DNA of 51,717 nt from Monoraphidium neglectum (Eukaryota > Chlorophyta > Chlorophyceae > Sphaeropleales > Selenastraceae). The stretch spans positions 8,541-60,257 of the forward strand of contig NW_014013601.1 of NCBI RefSeq assembly GCF_000611645.1, read 5' to 3'. The position numbers were made by a program, and so were the translations under genes. The notes beneath the pieces were generated by a model. The model saw nothing but the letters and a program-made list of their open reading frames with translations. It had not been told where the DNA came from and did no database searches. Shown one piece after another: positions 34,770 through 45,691 of the stretch (the first letter of the stretch is position 1; each line of letters begins with the position of its first letter).

Positions 34770-35460
34770 GGCAGGGCTCTGACCAGGTGGGTGCGGAGGC
34801 CGCTGGGCCGCGGAAAGTGGGCGAAGCTACGCGTGTGATGAGCGTGTGCAGGCGGATGGGGGGAGCGTGAAATGAGTTGTGCGTATAGGGAGCGTGTGGC
34901 GCGGGCTCTGCCGGGGGGAAGCCTTTGATTGCCGGACTGGTCATCGGGGTGGTCGACTCACCCCCAGCTCGCGCCCTTGCAACCCGAAGGTATGATGTCT
35001 TTCACCCAAGCCTCTAGCTTTGGATAGCATTGCCTGCTGTATGGGGTGGCTCAACTGCCCGCAGCCACCACTCCTGCATGACAAAACACTGAGCATTTTC
35101 TGACATGAATGGCGACCCCCAGGAAGCATGGTGGCCAATTTTTACACATAGCACTGCACCCGTAGAAGTCAAGTCACTGTGCCTACAGCCCAAGCCCTGA
35201 TATTCAACCATACATATGCACAACTGTGCCGGCCAGAACCCGTCACGTGGCTGCAGCACCACGGCGCTCGCCACTCAGCTGCTGACGCCTGCGACAATGG
35301 CAACGATAGCAGGCCGAACAAATGAGCTGACGGGGATTGCTTTTCAAGCCGCCATAGCATGCCCCACCAGGACGTTCACACCGGGCACCACATACACACA
35401 CGCCAGCAGAGCATCTGCGGTTGCGGTCCCCCCTCGAAGTTGCTCCCCCCTGCTGCCGCC
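34770..35460. other. KH-gene promoter and ORTH/VIM-like 3' UTR
   Basis: Lies between two minus-strand genes. A minus-strand TGTAA is at 35146-35142, so the ORTH/VIM-like 3' UTR is probably about 330 nt. No coding exon was seen. Confidence 0.45.
35142..35146 (-). terminator. TGTAA poly(A) signal, ORTH/VIM-like gene
   Basis: TTACA on the plus strand, about 315 nt past the stop codon. Confidence 0.5.
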
Positions 35461-38419
35461 CTAGCTCGCAGCCTCACCGTTCGCCTTGCTCTTAGCTGCC
35501 TTGGTCGCGCGCTTCTTCTTGGGCGGCTCAAAATCGTCCTCGTCATCCTTTGTCGCCACCTCCTCCTCACCCCCGTCCTCGCCCTCAGCCGCCGCCGGCT
35601 CGGGCTCCTGCTGCTGCGCCTCCTTGCCCCCCTGCTGCTGCTCCTCCTCCGCGCCCCGCTCCTCCTCGCTCTCAGGCTCCGCGGCGGCGGCTGCCTTCTT
35701 CTTTCCGCCGCCGCGGCCGCGCTTGCCGGCCGCCGCCTTCTTGGCGGCGCCGCCCTTTGCGGGGGAGGCCTTGGGGCGGCGGCTGCCGTGCGAAGCCTGG
35801 TTCTTCATGCGCTGCGCAACGCCGAGGCGAGGGGCGGGCGGGGAAGCCAGAGGGAGTCGAAACAGGGACCAGCACCTCTGCCTGCGTTGAAAAGTTCAAA
35901 TTCAATAGGCCGCTGGCGCACGCTCTGCATGCCAGGCACGCGCCGTGCAGAAGCAATCTGAGGCTCTCGCCTCTGCTGCCTTTTACACGCTCGCCCCTGA
36001 CATGAGACTCCCCACGCGACCAAGCCGCCGCACCTTCAAGTAAGCAGCGACCTCCACCTGGTCGCCGCCCTGGTCCTCCAGCATCGCCACGATCAGGCCC
36101 GCGTCAAAGTCAGGGAAGCTCTCCTGCAGCGCCGCCAGCTCGACCGCGTACCGCTGCACGGGCTCGGACGGCGCCGCGGGCGCCGCGGCGGGCGCCGGCT
36201 CGGGCGCGGGCGCGGCGGGCTGCTGCTGTGGCGCCTCCGCCTTGGCGGTGGACGGCTGCTCGGCCTCGGCCTCGGCCTCGGCCGCCGCGGGCGCGGGCGC
36301 GGCCTCGCCCGCGCCCTTCTTCGCCGCCGGCGCCGCCTTGCGCTGCCGCTTGGCCGGCGGCGCGGACGTGCTCGGGCCCGCGCTGCCCTCCCCCTCCTCC
36401 GGCACGCCGTCGGGCCCCTCCTCCTCCTCCTGCCCGTCCTCGCCCGCGTCCCCCGCCTCGTCCTCCGCGGCCGCCTCGTCGTCGCCGCCGTCCTCCGCTT
36501 TCTTGGAGCTGGCCATCTCCTCGGCGGCGGCGCGGGCCTCGTCGGCCGCCTGCTTCAGCTTCTCGATGACCTGCGTGCGACGTGAGTGATGCATGAGTGA
36601 TATGCGTGCCAGAATTAGTTGTGGGTGTGCAAAGGGGCTTTGACATGACATGGATGATGTGTGTGTGTATGTGTGTGTGTGAAGAGCGGCTGGGGAGGGG
36701 CCAAAGTCCAGGGCGAGGAGAGAGATAGATTTGTGTGCGGAAGCGGTGCGCCAGGCCTCCACCCAGCTGGTGTCCGCACACACGCAAGGCGGCTGGCAAC
36801 TAGAAAATGCGCGACGCAGGGTCAGGCGTGCTTGGCATGCACCCTGGCCCACCTGCTGCATTTCCCTGTTGACGGCGGCGCCGCTGAGGAAGTCCCCGAC
36901 TTCCATCTTGCAGGTGGGGCACGGCTTGGGCACCTGGAAGCACGCGTTTTTGCATGGGTGAGCGACTGCCCCATGGCGATTGCAGGAGAGCCGGCGCACA
37001 ACGGCCGGCGCAGCCCAGGCGTCACAAATCATATCACAAAAGGATGCCCACCCAGGAAAGCGCCCGCACCTTGCGCGCGCGGAGCGTCTTGAAGCCCGAG
37101 CCGCCGACCACGCTGGTGGCCGTGCCGGCAAAGCGGGCGTCGAGGCAGCCCTTGCAGAAGTTGTGGCCGCAGGGCATGGACAGCGGCTCGTGGAGCACCT
37201 GCAAGTGGTGGGTTCAGTTGCACGGCAGCAGGTGACGCGTACTTTGCATTTGGGGAAAGGGGTTGCGGCTTGAGTCGAGGGGCCTTGGTTTTGGCGACAG
37301 GTGCAGGCAAGCCGGGCACGCCGCTTGAGCAATCGTATTGGGGGCGCCGCACCTTCTTGCAGAGGCCGCAGCCAAAGTCCTTGAGCAGCCGCTCGTGCTC
37401 CGACACCTGCGGCGGCGGGGACATAGGGGAGCTGAGTGCTGCGGGGAGCTGAGTGCTGCGGGGAGCTGAGTGCTGCGGGGAGCTGAGTGCTGCGGGCGAC
37501 GGGGCACAGCAATGACGGGGACAGCAGGGTATTGTGCGGAAGCATGTCAGCCTTGACGGGCTGGCCTAGACGGGTATTTTGGGGCGCCACACGTGCCAAC
37601 GCGTGTGTGGCTCCTGGAAAGGCCAAGGCTGCAAAGCCGCCCGCTGTCCAGCGGCACGGTGACGCGCCCCTTGTCGCCGCGCCCGGTCGGCCCACCTTCT
37701 TGCGCAGCTTCTTGACCGCGTCGCCCCTCTCCCCGCTCTTCTGGCTCGGCGGCGGCGGCTTGGCCCATGCCCACTCTGATGTCACCGGATCGTAGTTCCT
37801 GGGGGAGACAGGATTCACAAAAAGCGTGTGTTTAGGGCGGTGAGCACGCTACCACAACGCAATCAATATGCCCGCGGCTTCTGCTCCCTATCGCGACCAC
37901 GCGCAGGCGCGCAGCGCCTGCGAGCGCGCCCTGTCCCTCCTCCCACACGGCCCCAACGGCGCGGACGGCGCGCGCCCGTCCTTCCCATGCGAGCCAGCCC
38001 CGGGCCTCACCATGAGGGGCTGTCGCCCATCGTGTGCACCTTGCCCACGGCGTTGTCGATCTCCTCTTGCGCCACCGCGGGCACCTCCATGCGCAGCGCG
38101 TCGCCCGCGTCCTCGACGCTCCAAGGCGCCGGGCTGTTGTCGCAGCGCACAAAAAGGTACCTGGTCCGACAAGCGACGATGACCGGGCGTTTTCATTCAG
38201 GACAAGACACGTACTGTACTTGCCTTGGCTGCATCAAGGTCCAGGGCGCCGCCGCTTGCGGCGCCACATTGGCCGCCAGGTTGGGTGAGATCTGCAAACA
38301 AACCTGCTGGTCATGCAGGGCTGATTGCAACCCACACAGAGCTCTGGCCTCAAGCACGCACGCGCACACATATGCACAATCACACACATACACACATAGA
38401 CACACACAATCACATGCAA

Positions 38420-38451
<32 letters not shown>

Positions 38452-41093
38452 TCACCTGCACATGAGGTAGTTCTGGTTGCCCTTCTTGCGCCAGCAGCGC
38501 AGGATGCGGTAGATCCCGTCGTAGCGCACCGGCGTCTCCGTGGGCGGCGCGTAGTTGGAGCGCTTCTCCTTGAAGCTGCGGCCGGATGGGTGGGAGCACG
38601 CGTCCACGTGCATGCATGTTTGCGTATAAGAGTGTGTCCAAGGTGGGTGGGGCTTCAGACAGCGATTGTACGCAGCCTGCGTAAACAGGGGAGGGGTGCC
38701 CCGCACTTTGTCCAACTGCTGCAGCCACGACCGCTGCAGAGGCTCAAGCCTGCGCTGCGGCCGCTCTGGCTGCCCTGGTCCTGTCTGGCCGTGCCTGGTC
38801 GCCGCACCTGCGCACGACCCGCACGGGGTAGCCCTTGATGCAGCTGATGCGCAGCGCCTCGTTCATCAGGGTGAACTCCTGATCAAACGACTGCTCCTGT
38901 GATTCAGGGACAGTTTGACCAGGGTAGCAAGCATTTGTGCTGATGTGAGTGAGCAGATAAAGGCAGGCACCGCCAGACCATTGTGTAGCATCTTGAAGGA
39001 GGTCAGGCGGGGCAGACCCTGAGGGGCGCCGATCAATCCTTGTGCAATTGGCGCCAGGGCTGCCGCAAAACAACCGATCGCAATAGCTGCAGTGCTTTTT
39101 GCCAGGGTGGAGTTGAGGCCAAACATGCCAACAGACACCCCTTTCAATCACTAAGGACTGCATCAACTCCCAAACCTTCGCGTCCTTCAATCCGACCCCA
39201 ACCCCAACCACGCACCTTGTTGGTGCGCTTGTTGCCGCTCAGGTCGCGGCCGCCGCTGCCGGTGTAGAGGAACCACTCGCCCTCGTCGCGGTCGTCCTCG
39301 TAGCCGCCGCTCAGCACCACCGACTGCGGCAGTGCGATCGAATGCGTGAGCATTGCTTTGGTCGCCACACTTGAAACAGGGCGGGTCTGACAAGAAGCCC
39401 AAGGCAGCCTCGGATGAGACGGCTGAGGTGCAGCGAGTGGGGCGGGTCAGGTGCAGGCTGGCTGACCCGGCCGCCCCGGGCATCACCTGTGCGCCGACGT
39501 TTGACTGCCCCGCGATGCCCGCAACGTGCGGGAAGTGGGCGCCCCACTGGCGGCAGTCCAGTCGGTCCTTCCACCAGTCGCCCACCACCACACCCTGCGC
39601 GGGGCAGGTCAAGCGGGGTGCTGGGCACAGATGCTTGACAAGGGGCTCGCCGCGACTGCAGAGGCGCAGCGCCTAGTCGGAAAAGCTGCTGTTGCTGCTG
39701 CTGCTGCTGCCTTCCAAACGTCTGTTAAGAGGACACGGGCTGCAGCTGTTCATGCATACTTGCAGCGCCTCAAGCTTTGCCTGCACCGCAAGCCGCCTGG
39801 CTCTCGCGCCCGGCTTCAGCCGGCTCATGTACGCGCTTCCGCGGCTCGAGGGCGAACCTTGCCGTTCTCGGGGTCGTGCTCAGGCAGGATCGGCCCGAAG
39901 TGGTCGTTGGGCACAGTCACCATGATCCGCCCGGATGCCGCGTTGGCGCGCCCTGAGCGCTGCGCGCGGTCCGTGGTGAACGCCTCGTCCGGCCTGAGGG
40001 CGAGCGAGGCCAGCGGTCGACGGAGGGCCGGCTGGTGAGGGCAGGGAGGCGAGCGCAGACCGGATGGCGAGAAACACGGCTGCATGCAAGGGGCCGCTGC
40101 GCAACATGCATGCTCAAACGTGGCTCACCTGTCCGCGTTGTTGATCCGCTCGTAGTTCTTGGTGGACTCCTTGCGCACCCCCTGCTTGGCCAGGCGGATT
40201 GCCTGCAGGGCGCGGGGCAGCGGCAGCGTGCGGCGGCGAAGGGTTGGGTGCCTGGAAAGGGCGCAATCGTATGGAGCGCGCCGCAGCTCCGCAGCGCCTC
40301 ATGCCACCTACCAATGCGCGCCCATCCGCATGCATGAGCGCCTAGTGGCGCACCCCTACATTCCACACGCACCATGGTAAGCACGGTGTTGATGCGGGGG
40401 TTCTCCGCAAACTTTGAGGAGAATCCTGTGCGGCAAGTCGGGCATGTCTTCTTGCCCTGCGCACACCAGCGCTTGAAGCAGGCCAGGCAGAAGTTGTGCT
40501 GGCAGGGTCCCTGTGTGCGAGGGTTGGCGAGGTGATGTGGGCTGAGATGTGCGATGGGGGCCCGCTGCATTCAACCCATGGCTGCAGCTGGACGATGGTC
40601 ATAGTGCACTGGAGGCGACATCGAATGCTGCGCGCCGCCGTGGGCCGCACGATGGGGATCCCAGGCTATAATGTAGTCCTTCAGGTATCTGTATGCCTTC
40701 ACGACGGTACAAGGACACCTGACAAAGCCGCAAGTCGTTCTCCCGCGCACCGTGATCGGCCTCTCGCACAGGTTGAAGCAGATGGCGCATTTCAGAGCGT
40801 CATCCAGGACCGTAGCCTCCTCCTCCTTCGTCTCCGCCACCTTACCCTTGCGCTTGTTGTCGGCTGCAAGGTGGCGGGCAGCGCTTCAGATCACTACCGC
40901 ACATGCAGCTCTGTACAGCTGTCCTGAGCGGCAGCTCACCATCTCCAGGGCCGGAGTCATGGCTGTTGGCCTCCTTTGGCTGCATCCACTTGCCGCACAT
41001 GAGCTCCTGACGCTTCACGGCCTTTTCGGCCTCCGTGAGCGTCGTGTCGGTCATGATGGCAAAGATGCGCTTGCGCATCTCCATCTCGTCCAT
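35461..41093 (-). CDS. RING-SRA-RING E3 ligase (ORTHRUS/VIM, UHRF-type)
   Basis: Sixteen exons: 41093-40940, 40863-40751, 40510-40373, 40202-40129, 39993-39858, 39594-39487, 39323-39216, 38896-38808, 38575-38456, 38160-38011, 37798-37696, 37406-37353, 37198-37070, 36933-36853, 36570-36034 and 35811-35461. They total 2445 nt, giving 814 residues. RING 1 (about 77-115) has [13 protein letters not shown] and CPTC. The SRA domain (about 186-360) has [46 protein letters not shown] and [17 protein letters not shown] 2 (about 444-500) has [13 protein letters not shown] and CPTC. SRA domains of this family bind hemimethylated or methylated cytosine, and the RINGs ubiquitinate histones, so a role in maintaining DNA methylation is likely. 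No PHD or ubiquitin-like domain is seen at the N-terminus. A CUE-like segment (about 660-698) and a Lys/Arg-rich tail ([23 protein letters not shown]) end the protein. Confidence 0.94.
36657..36682 (-). repeat. (TG)n/(CA)n microsatellite in ORTH/VIM-like intron
   Basis: TG on the plus strand, CA on the coding strand, about 90 nt before the acceptor of exon 36570-36034. Confidence 0.85.
37431..37496 (-). repeat. 17-bp tandem repeat with repeated CAG acceptor-like ends
   Basis: Nearly four copies of a 17-bp unit in the intron before exon 37406-37353. On the coding strand the unit is CACTCAGCTCCCCGCAG, so each copy ends like a 3' splice site. Confidence 0.92.
38363..38442 (-). repeat. CA-rich (coding-strand TG) tract in ORTH/VIM-like intron
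   Basis: CA-rich on the plus strand, TG on the coding strand. It begins about 14 nt downstream of the donor of exon 38575-38456. Confidence 0.92.
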
Positions 41094-41873
41094 GGCTGCA
41101 GCGCTGAGGCGCTGAGCGCCCGAGATCGTTCGAACGGTGTTGTGCCTCGAGACAAGGGCAGAGTAGCGTAAATCAGAAAAGGCGCAGCAGCCAAGGGGTA
41201 TTTCTGTATGTTTATGCAATGTGCGTCACAGCAGCATTGCGCGCACGGGCCAAACGGCCTTCTCGCGACGCCTTCCCACACGCCGCTTGCCACGTTTGAA
41301 AATTTGGCGCCTTCAATGCTGCATGCCTGCTTGTGCGGGGCCAGCGAGTGCAGGCCACTTTGTTTTCACATCGTAAATATCGCATCTGCATGCTGCCAGG
41401 GGACCCAGCAATGTGCCAACTGTTCACAGTGTCAGTTGGACAACTGCCCCGGGCAAGGCACAGCTGTGATTGCAAGCTCTCGTGGTATGCACCTTGCACT
41501 TGATGATGTGCGGAGGTTAATAAGATGACCAAATATTGCTGCTGCAGCCGCCTCATCAGCTATGAGGAGGAAAACACACCATGCCACAGCCATGCATCCC
41601 AATGTGACGCCCATAGCGTACTCATAGCCTCTGCAGGGGATTTACTTGTGAAGGACATGCTCTCAGTTGATGGTCAAGTGTGAAGAGTCAAGGCTAAGGA
41701 AGTGCATACTTGAGCGCCAGAAACGCCACTCAGCAAGATGGCAGATACCGAGAGGGAGCACTTGATGTAGAAGTTTGTCAACCTGCTGAAATACAAAACC
41801 CGACCAAACAAAACGAGTGCCCAGCGACATGCTTTTGTTTTCACGCTTGCAAAAAAAATCCATGGCAACCTGC
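41094..41873. other. ORTH/VIM-like promoter and IspD 3' UTR
   Basis: Lies between two minus-strand genes. It is less GC-rich than the genes. No coding exon and no clear poly(A) signal were seen. Confidence 0.45.
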
Positions 41874-42902
41874 CTATGCCGCCGTCGCGGCCGCCGGCGC
41901 CGCCGCCGCCGCCTGCCGCTGCTTGTCCGCCTCCGCCGCCGCCCGCCGCTGCTCCCGCAGCTCATCCAGGAACCCCACGGCGACGCTCATGTCGTCGGGC
42001 GTGGTCACCTTGATGTTGGTGTAACTCCCGGGCGTCACCTTGACGGGCAGGCCCATCGCCTCGATGATGGACACGTCATCGGTGACCTCCAAGCCCTTCT
42101 CCTTGACGAGCTGGAACCCCTCCCGCAGCAGCGCCGGCCGGATGCACTGCGGCGTCTGCACCTCCCACAGCGCCGCGCGGACGAGCGTCTTGACGACGTT
42201 GTTGTTCTTGTCCACCTCCTTGATGGTCGGCTTGACGGGCACGCCGAGCACCGCCGCGCCGACCGCCACGCCGTCGCGCATGCAGCGCGCCGAGTCGGCG
42301 GGCGACACCAGCGGCCGCGCCGAGTCGTGCACCGCGACGATCTGCGCTGAGTCAGACACCTCGGCCAGGCCGTTGCTGACGCTGTCCTGGCGCTCTGCGC
42401 CGGGCAGCGCCCACTTCACGGGCACAGGGCGCGCGAGGCTCGGGAAGCGCTCCTCAAATATGTAGCGCCAGGAGGGGTCGCAGACTATGACGATCTCCCC
42501 GACCTCGCGCATGGCCGCAAACGTCTCCAGGCTGTAGGTGGCGATGGGCTGCCCCGCGAGCTCGAGGTACTGCTTCGGGATCGCCGCACCCATGCGCTTG
42601 CCGACGCCGCCGGCGAGCAGCACGACGGAGACGCTGCCGTCGGGCAGCTCGGCGGCGGCGGGCGCGTCGGCCGACTTGGATGCCAGCGGGCGCAAAACGG
42701 CGCGCCTGTGCTGCTTCCGAGCGCAGGGGGTGATCGGCCGAGCTGTCACGGTCGGGGCGGCAGCCACCAGCACGCATCGATTTGCTTGCTGCCTGGCGCA
42801 ATGTGCTACACCGCTGGCTCTTGGCACGCTCGGAATGGGCGTGAAGGGCAGGGCAGGAGCCCGGGCGGGGCGGGAGAGCTGTGAGCGCATTGCAGACGCC
42901 AT
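41874..42902 (-). CDS. ISPD: 2-C-methyl-D-erythritol 4-phosphate cytidylyltransferase
   Basis: A single uninterrupted exon of 342 residues. It catalyses CTP + MEP to CDP-ME + diphosphate, the third step of the plastid MEP isoprenoid pathway. The nucleotide-binding signature [20 protein letters not shown] begins near residue 93. Other family marks are [48 protein letters not shown] and [11 protein letters not shown]. About 85 residues ahead of the domain are rich in Arg, Ala, Ser and Pro, as in a chloroplast transit peptide. The C-terminus adds an Ala/Gln-rich tail ([19 protein letters not shown]) not needed for catalysis. All key motifs appear intact. It is the only intronless gene in the window. 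It faces the WD40 gene across a short shared promoter. Confidence 0.97.
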   Translation of the reverse strand: MASAMRSQLSRPARAPALPFTPIPSVPRASGVAHCARQQANRCVLVAAAPTVTARPITPCARKQHRRAVLRPLASKSADAPAAAELPDGSVSVVLLAGGVGKRMGAAIPKQYLELAGQPIATYSLETFAAMREVGEIVIVCDPSWRYIFEERFPSLARPVPVKWALPGAERQDSVSNGLAEVSDSAQIVAVHDSARPLVSPADSARCMRDGVAVGAAVLGVPVKPTIKEVDKNNNVVKTLVRAALWEVQTPQCIRPALLREGFQLVKEKGLEVTDDVSIIEAMGLPVKVTPGSYTNIKVTTPDDMSVAVGFLDELREQRRAAAEADKQRQAAAAAPAAATAA

Positions 42903-43073
42903 TTTCTGTGATGGTGATATGTATTTTTACCAATCGGTCAAGCACGTAGGTCGTAACGGGACAATGAAGCGGACAATGCCGTTGCAGCAGGCTCAGGTGG
43001 AGTGACACACACACCAGCCCTATTTATGAGCGCCGTGACCCACACAGATCACAATTATTCGTCTAATATCGCC
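42903..43073. promoter_or_regulatory. Compact divergent promoter, IspD / WD40 gene
   Basis: Only 171 bp separate the two start codons, so both promoters and 5' UTRs must fit here. A TATTTATG element at 43021-43028 could act as a TATA-like box for the WD40 gene. Confidence 0.55.
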
Positions 43074-45380
43074 ATGGATATAGAGATTGAAGCAACTGGG
43101 GCCTACGGGCATGGCTCCCGCGTCTTTGATCTAGCCTTCCACCCAAAGGATCCAAACCTGTTAGCGTCGTGCTCGGAGGACGGAAGCGCTAGGGTATGGA
43201 GATACCTATCTAGATCTGGGGATTGGGAGCAGGTGCGTACAAGCTTAGCCACTGGTCCTATCTGCGACATGCGCCGCTGCGCTGCTGCTCTGCCGCAACT
43301 GTTGCTGTGAACAACACAGTCAGATACCTACTCCCATGGCAATCGTCCCCGCTAAGACTCCGCGCTATTGCTGCGCAGGTAGCGTGCTGCTCTGGCCACA
43401 AATCAGAGGTGCTGCGGGTGGCGTGGAGCGCAGACGGCAGCAGGCTTGCCACTGGTGAGTACAGCTGATAGTACAGTACAGCACACGGGGGAAGGAAACA
43501 AAGCCCAGAGGCTGATATTAGCAGAACCCTAGGCCTTCAGTGGCTTTGAAGGACACGTCCCTTTCCTCTGCCTGCTGCCATGTGCTCAAGCTTCATAAGT
43601 CTTGTGTGCGGCGGACTCCCTCATCCCCCCCCCTTGAGGCGGCGCTGACGGCACAGTCAAGCTTTGGCGCTGGGACAATCCCAGCGCCACCGGCAGCAGC
43701 GGCGGCGGCGAAAGCGCTTGCGCAGGGACATACAGCAGCGACGAGCTTGCCACGTTTCGGGGCCACCCCGAAGAGGTGTATGCCCTCCACTTCTTCGCAC
43801 GAGGCGGCACCTCCGGGCCTGGCTGCAGCAGCGGCAGCGGCAGGAACGGGCACAGCAGCACAGAGGTCCCCGGCGGCTGCAGCTCCGAGTGGCTTGTGGC
43901 GGGTAGCGGGGAGTCCCTGTTTCTATGGGACCTGTCGGTAGGGCGCATGGTGCATGAGGCCATGCCGCCTCGACGCAGCGGCGGCAGCAGCAGCAGCAGC
44001 GCGGAGGGCGGGGGCGGGCCTAGTGGGGGCAATGGCAGCCTAGGAGGCAGCGCAGGCACGCACGCGGGGCCTGACACTGCAGGGGATGGTAGCGACGACG
44101 TGGGGGGACAGGCAGCGGTCACGAAAGAGGAGGGCTTCCCGCCCTACGTGTTCGCGTTGGCGGCGCAGCCAGCACGCGCAGGGGGCACGACCGGGCTTCT
44201 GGCGACGGCGTGCTGCGACGGTGCCGTGCGGCTCTGGCGGCTGGGGGCTTCACACCTCTTGTTTGCTGGAGAAATCGAGGTCAGCAGGGTGCCCGCGGCC
44301 TGGCTGCAAACGACCTGTTTAGAATCGCACACAGCTGCTTGCCAGGCCTAGCAGCCCACCTGGTCACAACACACTGTGCTGCAATCCAGGGATGTATGCA
44401 GACACGCAAGTTATGCACAGCCGCTATTGCTGGCATTCCCACGATCCTAACGCGTCCCTGCAACTCGGAACGGGCGCAGGCGCACGTTGGAGGCATGGGC
44501 AGCGCGTGCGCGTTCAGCCCCGGCCGGCCGCACCTCCTGGCAGCGCTGTCAAAAGGGGCCGAGCTCGCCGTCATTGACGTGGGCAACCCCTCAAGAGCAG
44601 ACGCGGCAGGAACGGCAGCGCCATCAGGGCCGCGGGTCGTGGCGCGGCAGCAGCTCGCTGGCCCGGTCTTCTCGTGCGCCTGGCTGGCGGCAGGCACGTT
44701 TGGGTGCGAAGAGGAGCAACTGGCGGTGGTGGGCGCTGACGGCGCCCTGCGACTGTACGACATGGGACAGGCAGGTGCGTTGGGGCTTTGGGCCAGTGCA
44801 GCAAGGGGGCGTGAATGCAGCTGCACAAAGGCACCCTCAGACCGCTGGTGCAGGCGCCGGGGTGTGACGTGCAATTGATTGGAGGTGAGCTCGGAAGCCT
44901 CAGCATGCTCCCATCCCCGCAGGCGCTGGGATTGTGGAGGACGAACCGTGGGAGCTGCCCATGCCTGGCGGTTACGAGGGCCGGCTGCTGGCGGTCGCCG
45001 TCAGCGGCGACGGCCTGCGCGTGGCGGCGGCTGGCGAGGCGGTATTGTCGGATCGGCTCCGGCCCCTGGCGCCGCCGCGTGCGTCCGGATTGGGGGCGGC
45101 AGCGCCTGTGGGCGCGACTGACGCCGACGGCGGCGCGCTGGAGGGCGCGGTGGCGGCGGCTGCGGCAGCGCGGGCTGTGGGGCGGCGGAGAAGGGGGCAG
45201 AAAGGCGGTGCGATCGCTCTCGATGCATTGGATGCATTGGGTGCAGAGGGCGAGGCGCTTGGCCAGCTGTCACTGGATGAAACGAAGCAGCAGCAAGCAG
45301 ATGCTGGGCATCAGCACGGGGGGCTACAGCAGCAAGAACTTACGCGGGCACCGTTGTACGTGTTTGAGCGTGTCTTGTAA
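43074..45380 (+). CDS. WD40-repeat protein
   Basis: Five exons, 43074-43232, 43379-43454, 43639-44279, 44480-44774 and 44923-45380, total 1629 nt and give 542 residues. ATG 43074 has good context (GCCATGG); in-frame ATGs at 43026 and 43002 are alternatives. Seven WD-like blades can be counted. The clearest are FDLAFHPKDPNLLASCSEDG with SARVW, VLRVAWSADGSRLATG with ADGTVKLW, VYALHFF with GESLFLWD, LLATACCDGAVRLW, and LAVVGADGALRLYD. This suggests one seven-bladed propeller serving as a protein-binding platform. Gly/Ser-rich inserts interrupt blades 3 and 4. The C-terminal third of the last exon is Ala-rich and charged, outside the propeller. I do not recognise the orthologue. The stop codon overlaps a TGTAA. 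Confidence 0.83.
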
Positions 45381-45691
45381 GGCGGTCAAACACAAGTTGA
45401 CTGCAGAGAGGCAACAAGCATCGCCGAAGCCCGCGTTCCAATGCAGACCCGCAGCTACGAATTGCACGGCCTCTTCGTGCGGTTCGCAAGCTGAGCCCAC
45501 AGCCACTTGTCAAGTGATCATCACCATCGATCTGACCTCGGTGTCCTCCACATTATACATCGTGATCAGAGTACTCACTGTTGTGAAAGCGGCCATTTTT
45601 GGTGCCTTATCCCTCAGGTCCGAATTGTGAGGCAGGTTGATTCAAAGTCTGCTAGGCGAACTATGTCCGAAAGTACAGCGTAAAAACTATC
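45381..45691. other. Tandem intergenic region, WD40 gene to coiled-coil gene
   Basis: 311 bp between two plus-strand genes. No further TGTAA was seen. It should hold the WD40 3' UTR, if any, and the promoter of the next gene. Confidence 0.45.

Noticed and set aside
33394..34944. 516-residue minus-strand open frame
   Set aside because: It reads through three introns of the KH gene. KH domain continuity requires splicing instead.
37431..37496. CRISPR-like array
   Set aside because: The units are directly adjacent with no spacers, and they lie in a eukaryotic intron.
35983..37818. 611-residue minus-strand open frame
   Set aside because: Only parts are coding (exon 36570-36034 and short pieces). 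The rest crosses introns with good splice sites.
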